Source: Allobosea lathyri (GTDB taxonomy: Bacteria; Pseudomonadota; Alphaproteobacteria; Rhizobiales; Beijerinckiaceae). From it: a stretch of 64,000 nucleotides of DNA. Where the stretch lies: the NCBI RefSeq assembly GCF_900108245.1, contig NZ_FNUY01000014.1:36765-100764 (forward strand), written 5' to 3'. Positions 43,721 through 52,297 of this stretch are shown here, piece by piece (within the stretch, counting starts at the first letter, position 1; every line of letters begins with the position of its first letter). A program made the position numbers and the translations under genes. The notes under the pieces are model-generated. The model searched no databases, was not told where the DNA came from, and saw only the letters and a list, made by a program, of their open reading frames with translations.

Positions 43721-44610
43721 GATGAGGCCTTGGTGGAATTGCGCCGCGGCGATGGCGGTTCGGGCGTATCCAGCCGGAAGATCGCGTCGGCTATGCCCTT
43801 GAGGCTGGCGCCATCGTGGTCAGCCCGGTCCGTCGGCAGCAATACGGCGAACTCGTCGATGCCAAGATCGCGCAGCTGGTAGGGCGTGCCGTGGCCGTAT
43901 TCGAGATGACCGCGCCCGATGATCCCGACTACCAGCGTGTCGTCGGGAGCCGTTGCCAGGTAATCGGCTATCCCGCAGGCGAAGGCGCGATCCCAGGCCT
44001 GCTGAGCCCGGATGAAACGATTGAACCGCTCCGGCTCCATGGCGGCCGGGCGAACGGAGCCGGCAAACCCGCCCATGAGAGTGGCGAGATAGCGTCGATA
44101 TCCCTCGGTTGCGGGCGCCGATGGCGTCACGCCGTCACGGTCTTCCACCGGAATAGCATCCCAGCCGACCTGTCCGACGCGGGTGACGAGTGGGCGATGG
44201 CAATTGAGCGCCAGCATCGGCACGCGCTGCTGCCGGCAGAAATGGAACAGCGGCAAATAGAGTTCCGCATCGAAGCCCCAGACCAGCGCCCATTCCGATT
44301 TTTCGAGGAAAGTCGCGGTGTCCATCTCGCCGGCGACCCAGGCGTCGAGCACCGGCTGGATGCGGCGCGGGAACATCTCGAAACCGACAGCCATCTGCGG
44401 TCGCAACAGATGCAGATAGGCCGTCACATGCAGTTGCCAGCGATGGATCTCGGCAATGTCATGGCTCTCGCCGAGCAGCACGACGCGCTCCCCGGCGATG
44501 ACGCGCATGAGATCAGGCTGCGCGATCGCTTCTCCGCTCTGGGGCAGAAGCCAGGTTCCGCGCAGGTGCGCCAGGAGCTTCGAAGCGCTGGTGTGGATTG
44601 CCTCAGCCAT
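43717..44610 (-). CDS. ChaN-family haem-binding-like protein
   Basis: A 297-residue protein of the ChaN (PF04187-type) family, whose Campylobacter member binds stacked haems. Family motifs: GERVVLLGESHDIAEIHRWQ with the Glu/His pair, AVGFEMFPRRIQPVLDAWVA, and VVGIIGRGHLEYGHG near the end. Unlike the Campylobacter lipoprotein it shows no signal peptide or lipobox from ATG 44610, so it may be cytoplasmic; an in-frame start at 44661 does not add one. It overlaps the upstream HutX-like gene by 8 nt and the downstream ABC gene by 4 nt, so the three are translated together. Confidence 0.82.
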   Translation of the reverse strand: MAEAIHTSASKLLAHLRGTWLLPQSGEAIAQPDLMRVIAGERVVLLGESHDIAEIHRWQLHVTAYLHLLRPQMAVGFEMFPRRIQPVLDAWVAGEMDTATFLEKSEWALVWGFDAELYLPLFHFCRQQRVPMLALNCHRPLVTRVGQVGWDAIPVEDRDGVTPSAPATEGYRRYLATLMGGFAGSVRPAAMEPERFNRFIRAQQAWDRAFACGIADYLATAPDDTLVVGIIGRGHLEYGHGTPYQLRDLGIDEFAVLLPTDRADHDGASLKGIADAIFRLDTPEPPSPRRNSTKASS

Positions 44611-45355
44611 GATCGCCGCTACGCTCTGATGGCACGCCCTCGAAGGCCGCAGCCGATCCACGTAGCACGAGGCCGATCAGGACGCCGTCAGCGTCCCGTC
44701 CGTGCAGCTCGACCTGATCGCCCTCACCTTCTCGCTGCCAGCCCGCAATGGCGCCGGCGCGCAGGTGCAGATGGAAATCGGGCTGCATCAGATTGACGAA
44801 CCCCATCGCCGGCTTCGGCTCGGGCAGAGCGCCGCTCCAGATTTGATGCAGGCCAGGCCGGCGCAGTTCGATGGCGATCGGCGCGCCGTTGCGCAGGATC
44901 GCGGCGAAGGTCACGGCTCCGAGATCGCCTTCCGGCACCTCCTGCGAGCCGCCCATGCCGGCTTCGCGCGCGACGGGCTCCAGCGCTTCGCCGGAGCCGA
45001 ACCCGGCAAGCGCCTGATCAAACGGCTCAAGTCCGTCGAGACCGATGAGGCTGAACAACACCTCGCCCTCGGCATTCTGGCATTCGAGGCGCGGCAGCAC
45101 GCGCTCACGCATCTTGCTGGTGCGGTCGGCAATGAGGCGCGTGATCACCGTGAGGTCGAGCGCGCTGTCATGCATCTCGCCGGACAGGCGGACGAGATCG
45201 CCTTCGACGGCGATCTTCTCGACCACGCCCATTCGCTCATGCGTGGCTCCCCCGGCGCGGGCGCTGAGCATGATGCGGCCCATGCCTGGGAGCTTGGCGA
45301 GAATCTCGGCCGGGGTCTGTTTCAGCAATTCGCGGGGCTGGGTGGTGTCGGTCAT
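44603..45355 (-). CDS. ChuX/HutX-like haem utilisation protein
   Basis: A 250-residue cytoplasmic protein. The first 170 residues resemble the HutX/ChuX haem carrier fold (TPAEILAKLPGMGRIMLSAR, then GGATHERMG and DLVRLSGEMHDSALDLTVI). The later part (about 155-250) has AAILRNGAPIAIELRRPGLH and GFVNLMQPDFHLHLRAGAIA. It is longer than single-domain HutX (about 165) and shorter than HemS/HmuS (about 345), so it may be a degenerate two-domain HemS relative. It lies 107 nt after the TonB haem receptor gene on the same strand and probably carries or breaks down incoming haem. Confidence 0.75.
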   Translation of the reverse strand: MTDTTQPRELLKQTPAEILAKLPGMGRIMLSARAGGATHERMGVVEKIAVEGDLVRLSGEMHDSALDLTVITRLIADRTSKMRERVLPRLECQNAEGEVLFSLIGLDGLEPFDQALAGFGSGEALEPVAREAGMGGSQEVPEGDLGAVTFAAILRNGAPIAIELRRPGLHQIWSGALPEPKPAMGFVNLMQPDFHLHLRAGAIAGWQREGEGDQVELHGRDADGVLIGLVLRGSAAAFEGVPSERSGDHG

Positions 45356-45462
45356 TGTTGTCTCCAGAAATGGGTTGCGACGCTCCGGGTCTCGGTCGGA
45401 GCGTCGCCGAACAGCTCTGCCCTGTCGGGTCAGGCCGTCGAACAGGTGAACGGGGGTGCGCG

Positions 45463-47724
45463 TCAGAACTCGACCGAGGCGGCGAGCTTGAACGTGCGGC
45501 CCGGCGCGGTCTGCAGTTCCAGCGGATTGGTCGCGGCGACCGCGGCGGATGCGGGCACCTTGTCGAAATTGTAGACGTTAGAGAAATAGCGCTTGTCGAA
45601 GATATTCTGGACGCCGCCGCGCACGGTGATGAAGGAGGTCGGCTTCCAGTTCAGGAAGGCATCGAACACGGAATAGCCGCCAGGCTTGAAGACAGTCGGC
45701 GCGCTGGCGCGGGTGACGACCGACGCGAAGGTGCCGATGAACTCGGCCTCGAGCGCGTATTCCGGCATCAGGTATTTGAGGCCGGTCACCGCCGTCAGCG
45801 GGCTGACCGAGTTGTATGGCGTTGTCAGAGCGCCGACTTCGGCCTGCTGCTTGCCGTACTGGTAGCTGAGCGCGACATTAGCGATCCAGCGCTCCTGGAA
45901 CTTCCACTCGGCCGAGGCCTCGATGCCGGAGATCTTCACGCTCGCCAGGTTGCGATAGGTTATGTCGGTGGTGCCGGGGATCGTGACGAAATTCTGGATG
46001 AAGTCCTTGTAGTCGGCGTGGAAGACGCCGACCGAGAACCAGCCATTATCGAAGCGGCCGCGCAGGCCGGCCTCGTAGGACTTGACGGTCTCGGGCTTGA
46101 GATCCGGGTTCGGGATCAGGTTCTGGTTGCCGAAGGGCAGCGAGGTGTAGAGCTGCTGTGCCGTCGGCATCTTGAAGCCCTGCGCGTAGCGCGCGTAGAG
46201 CGAATAGGTGTCGTCGAGCTTGAAGATGGTGCCGACCTGCGGGATCAGCTTGTGGGAGTCGATGTCACGCGGCTCCTTGCCGGGCACGATGACGTAGCCT
46301 GGCCCGATGCTTGGATCGATCTTGTAATTGGCGTAGCGAACGCCCGGCGTGATCGTCCAGCGGCCATTCAGCAGTTCGATTTCATCCTGCAGGAAGAAGT
46401 CGTAGCGCGTGGTCGTGGCATTGGCGAAGTTGAAGCCACCCGCCACCGTCGTGGTGGTGACGCCGGTCGTCATGTTGCGGACATCGTCGCGGCGCTCGTA
46501 ATCGGTCTTGGTGATGTCGCCCTGGAAGCCGTAGGTCAGCCTGTGGAAGCTCGAACCCAGCGCGAAGCTCGACTTCGCCTGGATGTCGAGCTGTGAGAAC
46601 TGCTCGGAATAGTCGAGGAAGCCGCGGGTGAAGCGCTGCTGGCCGTTGGAAAGTGTCTGCAGCCGGTTGTTGGTGACCTCGCGCTTCTGCGGCGAGAAGG
46701 ACGCCTGCCAGCGGATCGAATCGAGGAAGCTTGTGCCGACATCCCACTGATGTTCCAGCGCGATGCGTTGGCGCGACTTCACCTCGTCGCGGATATAGGG
46801 GCCATTGCGGGTGCCCGCGCTGACGACGTTGTAGTCCCAGAGCTGGTTGACCGTCGAAGAATTGTCGAAATATTCGCCCGTCAGCTTGAACGTGTGATCG
46901 GTCGTGGGCTTGAATACGAGCTTGCCGAAGGCGTTCCACACCGTGCTGTTGAGCGGATTCAGCGTGTCGCAGCCGATATAGCGTAAGCTTGGCACCGGGC
47001 AGCCCCAGCGGCCGCCATCGGCGCGGGCGCGGCTGAGCTTGCCTTCCTGCGCCGTCTTCTGGCTCAGGCCGACGATGGCCTCCAGCGCCGGGGTGAGCCG
47101 GAATGCGGCGATGCCGGTCTTGGTGAAGGAGCGATCGAAGCTGTCATAGCCCGCATCGAGCCTGACCGCGTAGGGCTTGTCCTTGCCCTCCAGCAGATCG
47201 CGCGGATCGAGCGTGCGATAGGCGACGATACCGCCGAGGGCATCGGCGCCCCAGAGCACCGAGCCCGGCCCCCGTACGATCTCGACGCTCTTCAGGAAAG
47301 GCAGATCGACGAAATTGCGATTGCCGTCGGTGATACGCTCGATCACGCGCGATCCGTCGACCTGCATCTGCACGCGGTTGCCGCCGACGCCGCGGATGGT
47401 GAAACCCTCGTAATTGCCGAAGGGGTCGGTACCGCTGGTGATGCGGTTGACGCTGACGCCGGGCTGGTAACGCACCAGGTCCTGCATGTCGCGCGTCATG
47501 CGCTCGTCAAGTTCCGCGCGGGGAATCACGGTGACCGTGCCCGGAACCTCCAGAACCTGTTTCTCGCCGCGCGTCGCGGTCACGGTGATCTGATCGAGGG
47601 AAATCGGTGCGCCGGTAGTGCCGGCGCCGGCAGTGTCGCTCACGCTTTGGGCATAAGACATCGCCGCAGGCGATACTGAAAAAAGCAATGTTGCCACTAC
47701 ACATAGATTGTAATTGTTCTTCAT
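45463..47724 (-). CDS. TonB-dependent haem/haemoglobin receptor
   Basis: A 753-residue outer-membrane receptor. A signal peptide (1 to about 25, ending AAMSYAQS) is followed by a TonB-box-like ISLDQITVTAT, the plug (VPGTVTVIPRAELDERMTRD, FTIRGVGGNRVQMQVDGSR) and a 22-strand-type barrel ending TFKLAASVEF. It belongs to the haemoglobin/transferrin/lactoferrin receptor group. The barrel contains FKMP and NPDL at the places of the FRAP and NPNL boxes of haem receptors, with no His between them. ATG 47724 is preferred over 47742 because it starts the signal peptide directly. It is the first gene of the haem operon, preceded by a very AT-rich promoter region. Confidence 0.9.
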   Translation of the reverse strand: MKNNYNLCVVATLLFSVSPAAMSYAQSVSDTAGAGTTGAPISLDQITVTATRGEKQVLEVPGTVTVIPRAELDERMTRDMQDLVRYQPGVSVNRITSGTDPFGNYEGFTIRGVGGNRVQMQVDGSRVIERITDGNRNFVDLPFLKSVEIVRGPGSVLWGADALGGIVAYRTLDPRDLLEGKDKPYAVRLDAGYDSFDRSFTKTGIAAFRLTPALEAIVGLSQKTAQEGKLSRARADGGRWGCPVPSLRYIGCDTLNPLNSTVWNAFGKLVFKPTTDHTFKLTGEYFDNSSTVNQLWDYNVVSAGTRNGPYIRDEVKSRQRIALEHQWDVGTSFLDSIRWQASFSPQKREVTNNRLQTLSNGQQRFTRGFLDYSEQFSQLDIQAKSSFALGSSFHRLTYGFQGDITKTDYERRDDVRNMTTGVTTTTVAGGFNFANATTTRYDFFLQDEIELLNGRWTITPGVRYANYKIDPSIGPGYVIVPGKEPRDIDSHKLIPQVGTIFKLDDTYSLYARYAQGFKMPTAQQLYTSLPFGNQNLIPNPDLKPETVKSYEAGLRGRFDNGWFSVGVFHADYKDFIQNFVTIPGTTDITYRNLASVKISGIEASAEWKFQERWIANVALSYQYGKQQAEVGALTTPYNSVSPLTAVTGLKYLMPEYALEAEFIGTFASVVTRASAPTVFKPGGYSVFDAFLNWKPTSFITVRGGVQNIFDKRYFSNVYNFDKVPASAAVAATNPLELQTAPGRTFKLAASVEF

Positions 47725-47742
47725 AGCAATGATCCAGCCCAA

Positions 47743-47935
47743 AGGTGAGGCTGTTTAATATGTACATGTAAGATTCTGCAATTGAGTTTAGCAGTAATTT
47801 TTAAGTAAATTATTGAACTAATTAAAATGTAGTGCCCTTATTTCTAGATCTTAGTTTTATAATTTCGCGAATAAGAATCCTAGAGTATTTTTACGTCATT
47901 TAAAATCTACGAAGTTCGAGGTCGCGCTTTCTATC
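47743..47935 (-). promoter_or_regulatory. AT-rich promoter region of the haem operon
   Basis: 32 G/C out of 120 nt (27%) over 47761-47880, against about 65% around it. It lies directly upstream of the haem receptor. An AGATCT-centred imperfect dyad (47845-47854) and paired CTTATT (47837-47842) / AATAAG (47870-47875) arms may be operator parts for an iron regulator. Which regulator binds is not decided by the sequence. Confidence 0.5.
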
Positions 47936-48491
47936 GCAAGCCGGTCCCGCAGGCCGCTTAGAAATCAGGCGAACCGTGCCGAAGAACTTGGGAAGGGCAT
48001 ACGAACGTAACGCAACCAGCCGGTCGAACCGAAGAACGGGAAAACCACTTGCGCCACAGCGCCTTCAAGCGCGTGCTTTTGGTCGGGACCCGTCCTCGCG
48101 GAAGGCATTATGGCCAGCGGCCATGCGCGCCGCATCAACAGGGCGAACACATGGCCGCACCGACCAGCCCTGCAGAGCGCTCAAAAGCCCTTGCCAAGGG
48201 AGAGCCGTCCACACATGGCGCGAGGCGGTATCGGGTCAACAGGTAGGCTTTGTCGCGTTGTGGGTTGCGAAAGGTTGATCGTACGATCCGCTTTAGCGAG
48301 AATTTAACCGTAACGGCAATCTTGAGGCCATCCTGAGAGCGGCTAACGTAGGCCCGATCCGCAAGGGATGTTCGTCTCAGCAGGAGTTCAGACTCGCGAG
48401 TGCAAGGCCGATAGTGTTTGTAGGCTGGTGTGTGGGTCGACGGTTGCGTAAAAAATATTCTTCAACGAATTCAATTGGTTGTTTGATAATA
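47936..48491. other. Gap between haem promoter and tRNA-Ser
   Basis: About 555 nt. Three overlapping short plus-strand frames at 47976-48307 are compositional. The last 60 nt before the tRNA are AT-rich and include a T-run on the minus strand (48449-48454 as A6), which could serve tRNA transcription termination. No gene is supported. Confidence 0.4.
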
Positions 48492-48581
48492 TGGCGGACA
48501 GGGCGGGATTCGAACCCGCGATACGGTTTCCCGTATACACACTTTCCAGGCGTGCGCCTTCAACCACTCGGCCACCTGTCC
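48492..48581 (-). tRNA. tRNA-Ser (anticodon GGA)
   Basis: A 90-nt minus-strand tRNA with encoded CCA. The acceptor stem pairs GGACAGG with CCTGTCC, the D-arm contains GGCCGAGTGGTTGAAGGC, the anticodon loop is CTGGAAA giving GGA (reads UCC/UCU), the long variable arm ACGGGAAACCGT is typical of class II serine tRNAs, and the T-arm reads GCGGGTTCGAATCCCGC. All stems pair cleanly. Confidence 0.97.
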
Positions 48582-48785
48582 GGCGGGCTGCTTATGACCG
48601 CGAGACGATGTTCTTTCAAGGGGTGATGCGCTGGCTTTACACATTCATTCGATTGCCGGCCCGGCGCGGGAGCTTTCGCCCGGTTGCAAACGGCTGTGGG
48701 AATGGGCACATCCAGTGCCGGTCTTGACCGGGAGCTGAGCGCGGACGTGATTCAGGATGCGTCCACAACCCGGCATGGATGAGGG

Positions 48786-49115
48786 ATGAGGATGCTGAGA
48801 TATCTCGTGCGGCTGATCGGTTATGTCCTGATCGCGGCCGGATTTGTGTCCCTCGTCATCGATGGTGCCCGGTCGATCGCCAACTCGGCACTGCAATTCA
48901 CCGCGCTGGGGCAAAGCTTCACCGCTGTTCTGCATGAGCGATACCTGCTGATCCAGCCCGCGATCGAGCGCAATATCCACCCCTTCCTCTGGGATCCGAT
49001 AGTCGTGAACCTGATGCGCGCGCCGACCGCCCTGGTCGCACTCGCGCTCGGCTTCCTGCTGCTGCGCCTGGGTGCGCCGCCCAAGGCCCGGATCGGCATC
49101 GTCACGCGGCGGTAA
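48786..49115 (+). CDS. Small two-helix membrane protein
   Basis: A 109-residue inner-membrane protein. Helix 1 (about 4-26, YLVRLIGYVLIAAGFVSLVI) and helix 2 (about 78-96, PTALVALALGFLLLRLG) enclose a roughly 50-residue loop with FTALGQSFTAVLHERYLLIQ. This matches small alphaproteobacterial proteins of unknown function that I have seen annotated as hypothetical or PetM-like. GAGGG directly precedes the ATG. Confidence 0.7.
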   Translation: MRMLRYLVRLIGYVLIAAGFVSLVIDGARSIANSALQFTALGQSFTAVLHERYLLIQPAIERNIHPFLWDPIVVNLMRAPTALVALALGFLLLRLGAPPKARIGIVTRR

Positions 49116-49198
49116 AGGGCGGGCACGCGGCGCCCCGCCTGTGCGAACGGCCGGCTCGTGCTTATCTACGCCTGCGATTGACAGTGACGGAGTCGAGG

Positions 49199-49387
49199 AT
49201 GTTCTTCCAGCGCAAGAAGACCGAAATGCCGCAGGCCGTGCAGGCCTTGCCGGGCCGCCAGGAGCCGATCCTGATGGCCGGATCGCATTTTCTCAATAGG
49301 CGGTCGCTGATCGGGCCATATCCTGAAGGATTGGAGACGGCCGTCTTTGGGTTGGGCTGCTTCTGGGGTGTCGGCATACAGGCTTGA
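49199..49387 (+). pseudogene. msrA: msrA fragment (peptide methionine sulfoxide reductase N-terminus)
   Basis: A 62-residue frame matches the N-terminus of MsrA: MFFQRKKTEMPQAVQALPGR, then GPYPEGLETAVFGLGCFWG with the catalytic Cys in GCFWG, breaking off five residues later. Full MsrA is about 170-220 residues, so the fold and resolving cysteines are missing. No continuation is found in other frames before the next gene, so this is a truncation, not a frameshift. Confidence 0.88.
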
Positions 49388-49511
49388 AGGGGAACCCCGG
49401 CAGTGAAACTTCGCGGCGCGTTGCAAGCTGTTCTGTCTGCCGTTGGGATTTTTCGATTGATCGGCTGCCTAAAGCTTCCGACACTCGATCTGTGCACGAG
49501 AGGTTGATGGC

Positions 49512-50492
49512 ATGGCCTTGCCTTTTCGATTGAAATTCGCTGCCGCGATCCTCGCCTTTGGCGTGGCGGCGGGAGCGACCGGTCTAGCCTTCGCTCAGGC
49601 CCGCGCCTTTGTTCGGATCGCCACCGGCGGCCCGGCCGGCACTTATCACGCGATCGGCGCGCTGATCGCGAGTGCGATCTCGGCTCCGCCGCAATTCGTC
49701 GTGACCCCCATTACCAGCAGCGGCTCGGTCGCCAACATCAACGCGATCGTTGGCGGCACGACCGAAACTGGCTTCGTGCAGGCCGACGTCGCTTATTGGG
49801 CCTATTCCGGGACGGGCGTCTATCACGGCAGGCCGAAGGTTGAGGAACTGCGCTCGATCGCCAATCTCTATCCCGAAAGTGTCCATCTCGTCGTCCGCAA
49901 GGCCTTGAACGTGAAGAGCATTGCTGAGCTCAAGGGCAAGAAGGTCTCGCTCGACGAGCCGGGCTCCGGCACCTTGCTCAATGCCAAGACGATCCTCGCG
50001 GCTTTCGGGGTCGGCGAGCGGGATATCCTGGCTGAGTATTTCAAGCCGGAGCAGGCGGCCGAGAAGATGAAGGACGGCTTGATCGACGCATTCTTCTTCA
50101 CTGGTGGCTTCCCGGCCGCAGCGATCTCGGAACTGGCCTCGACCGGTGCAGGTATCGACATTCTGCCGATCGCTGGCGCACCCGTGGAGAAACTCGCCAG
50201 GGAATTCCCCTTTTTCGCTGCCGACGAGATTCCGGACGGAACCTATAAGGGAGTCGGCGCGGTCAAGACGGTCGTCGTAGGCGCACATTGGCTGACGTCG
50301 TCGAAGGTGTCCGAGGACACTATCTACGCCCTGACCAAGGCCTTGTGGAGCGACAAGACACGCGTTGCGCTCGATTCAGGCCACGCCAAAGGCGCTTCGA
50401 TCCAGAAGGAGACGGCTCTTTCGGGCCTGCTTGGCGTGCCGCTGCATCCCGGTGCCGAAAAGTTCTACAGGGAAACTGGACTGCTCAAATAG
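49512..50492 (+). CDS. TAXI-family TRAP transporter solute-binding protein
   Basis: A 326-residue periplasmic binding protein. A signal peptide (1-29, ending GLAFAQA) is followed by the TAXI hallmark FVRIATGGPAGTYHAIGALI, TETGFVQADVAYWAYSGTG and GKKVSLDEPGSGTLLNAKTI. TAXI proteins feed TRAP (DctM-type) permeases, but no permease gene is next to it, so it is an orphan that must use a permease encoded elsewhere. The ligand (dicarboxylates or glutamate are known for relatives) is not predictable. Confidence 0.9.
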   Translation: MALPFRLKFAAAILAFGVAAGATGLAFAQARAFVRIATGGPAGTYHAIGALIASAISAPPQFVVTPITSSGSVANINAIVGGTTETGFVQADVAYWAYSGTGVYHGRPKVEELRSIANLYPESVHLVVRKALNVKSIAELKGKKVSLDEPGSGTLLNAKTILAAFGVGERDILAEYFKPEQAAEKMKDGLIDAFFFTGGFPAAAISELASTGAGIDILPIAGAPVEKLAREFPFFAADEIPDGTYKGVGAVKTVVVGAHWLTSSKVSEDTIYALTKALWSDKTRVALDSGHAKGASIQKETALSGLLGVPLHPGAEKFYRETGLLK

Positions 50493-50649
50493 CGTAAAGC
50501 GGAAGCCACTCCGCGCACGCTGCTCCCAGTGGACAAGCGGGGCAGGTCTGCGCAGGATGGAGGCCGGCATCGTCCGTAAAAGTTCACTATCTGTTCTTGC
50601 GCTGGCGTTGAAGCTCCGCTAGCTTCCCCTTGGGAATGGGGTGGTGCGG

Positions 50650-52187
50650 ATGGTGACGCGGGTCGCGACGGTGGCGTTCGAGGGTATCGAGGCGCGCGCC
50701 GTGGATGTTCAGGTCCAGGTCACGCCCGGCGGTGTCGCCTTCCTCCTCGTGGGGCTGCCGGACAAAGCCGTGGCGGAAAGCCGGGAGCGGGTCCGTGCGG
50801 CCCTGATCGCATCGGGCTTGGCCCTCCCCGCCAAGCGCATCACCGTCAACCTGGCTCCGGCCGATCTGCCGAAGGAGGGCAGTCACTACGATCTGCCGAT
50901 CGCGCTCGCCGTCATGGCGGCGATCGGCGCGATCCCGGCGGATGCTCTGGCCGGTTATACCGTGCTGGGCGAACTTGCACTCGACGGCTCCATCACGGCC
51001 GTTGCCGGTGTGTTGCCCACAGCAATCGCGGCTTATGGCAGGGGGCAGGGGCTGATCTGCCCGGCAGCGTCGGGGCCGGAAGCCGCCTGGGCGGCGGCGG
51101 ATATGGACATCCTCGCGCCTCGCTCGCTGATACAACTCGCCAATCATTTCAAGGGGACGCAGGTGATGGCGCGGCCGGAGCCTGCGGTGGCGCGGCAGGC
51201 GGGGCCCTTGCCCGATCTTGCCGACATCAAGGGCCAGGAAAGTGCCAGGCGTGTGCTGGAGATCGCGGCGGCCGGCGGCCACAACCTTCTGATGAACGGG
51301 CCCCCGGGGGCTGGAAAATCCATGCTGGCGAGCCGCCTGCCTTCGATCCTGCCGCCCCTGACTCCGCGCGAATTGCTGGAAGTTTCCATGGTGCTTTCGG
51401 TGGCCGGCCATCTCGCCGATGGGGCACTGACCGACCGGCGTCCGTTTCGCGCCCCGCATCATTCGGCCTCGATGGCGGCGCTGGTCGGCGGCGGGTTTCA
51501 GGCCAAGCCGGGCGAGGTGTCGCTTGCCCATCATGGCGTGCTCTTTCTCGATGAATTGCCGGAATTCCAGGCGCAGGCGCTCGATGCGCTGCGCCAGCCG
51601 ATGGAGACCGGCGATGTGCTGATTTCGCGCGCCAACCACCGGGCCGTCTATCCCGCCCGCTTCCAGCTTGTCGCAGCCATGAATCCCTGTCGTTGCGGCA
51701 AGGCGACCGAGCCCGGCTTCGCCTGTCGCCGCCAGATGAACGAGCGCTGCATGGCGCAGTATCAGTCCCGCATTTCCGGGCCGATGCTGGACCGGATCGA
51801 CATCACCATCGATGTTCCGGCCGTCACGGCATCCGACCTGATCCTGCCGGCGGCGAGCGAAGGCTCGGCGCAGGTCGCGGCGCGGGTTGCCAGGGCGCGG
51901 CGCCTCCAGACGGCGCGTTTCGAGGCATTGGGGCTGGGTCACGTCACCACCAACGCCGCATGCCGGCGAAGGTGCTGGATGAGATCGCACGGCCCGACAA
52001 TGCGGGCATCGCGCTGCTGCGCGATGCGGCCGAGGCCATGCGCCTGACCGCGCGCGCATATCACCGCGTGCTCAAGGTGGCGCGGACGCTGGCCGATCTC
52101 GATGGCGAGCAGAAGGTCGGCCGGATCCATCTGGCGGAGGCCTTGTCATACCGCTCTCGCAGCGAACAGGTGGCTCAGGCAGCTTGA
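50650..52187 (+). pseudogene. comM: comM (YifB, Mg-chelatase-like ATPase) with a frameshift near the 3' end
   Basis: The frame from 50650 encodes the N-terminal Lon-like domain (PGGVAFLLVGLPDKAVAESR), Walker A in LLMNGPPGAGKSML, Walker B in GVLFLDELPEF and the zinc-binding-like CRCG...C region, up to GLGHVTTNAA near 51959. There the frame slips: a second frame from 51960 continues with MPAKVLDEIARPDNAGIALL and RAYHRVLKVARTLADLDG to the normal C-terminus and stop at 52187. Adding one base near 51959 restores a full-length protein of about 513 residues. ComM is a branch-migration helicase used in natural transformation. Either the gene is freshly broken or the base is an assembly error. Confidence 0.85.
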
Positions 52188-52297
52188 GGCGGTCGGCAGC
52201 GAGTATCTGGCAGGGTTAACGAATCTTGCCGGATAACCCTTAGACCTTGATGTTCTGACCAACGCTTTTTTCAAGAGCGCGGTGCTAGCGTCCGCGC

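Noticed and set aside
45355..46596. 413-codon plus-strand frame opposite the haem receptor
   Set aside because: Low-complexity Arg/Gly/Asp composition, no ribosome site, and it is antisense to conserved barrel sequence.
48440..48491. Rho-independent terminator for tRNA-Ser
   Set aside because: There is a T run on the minus strand but the candidate stem is only 4 bp.
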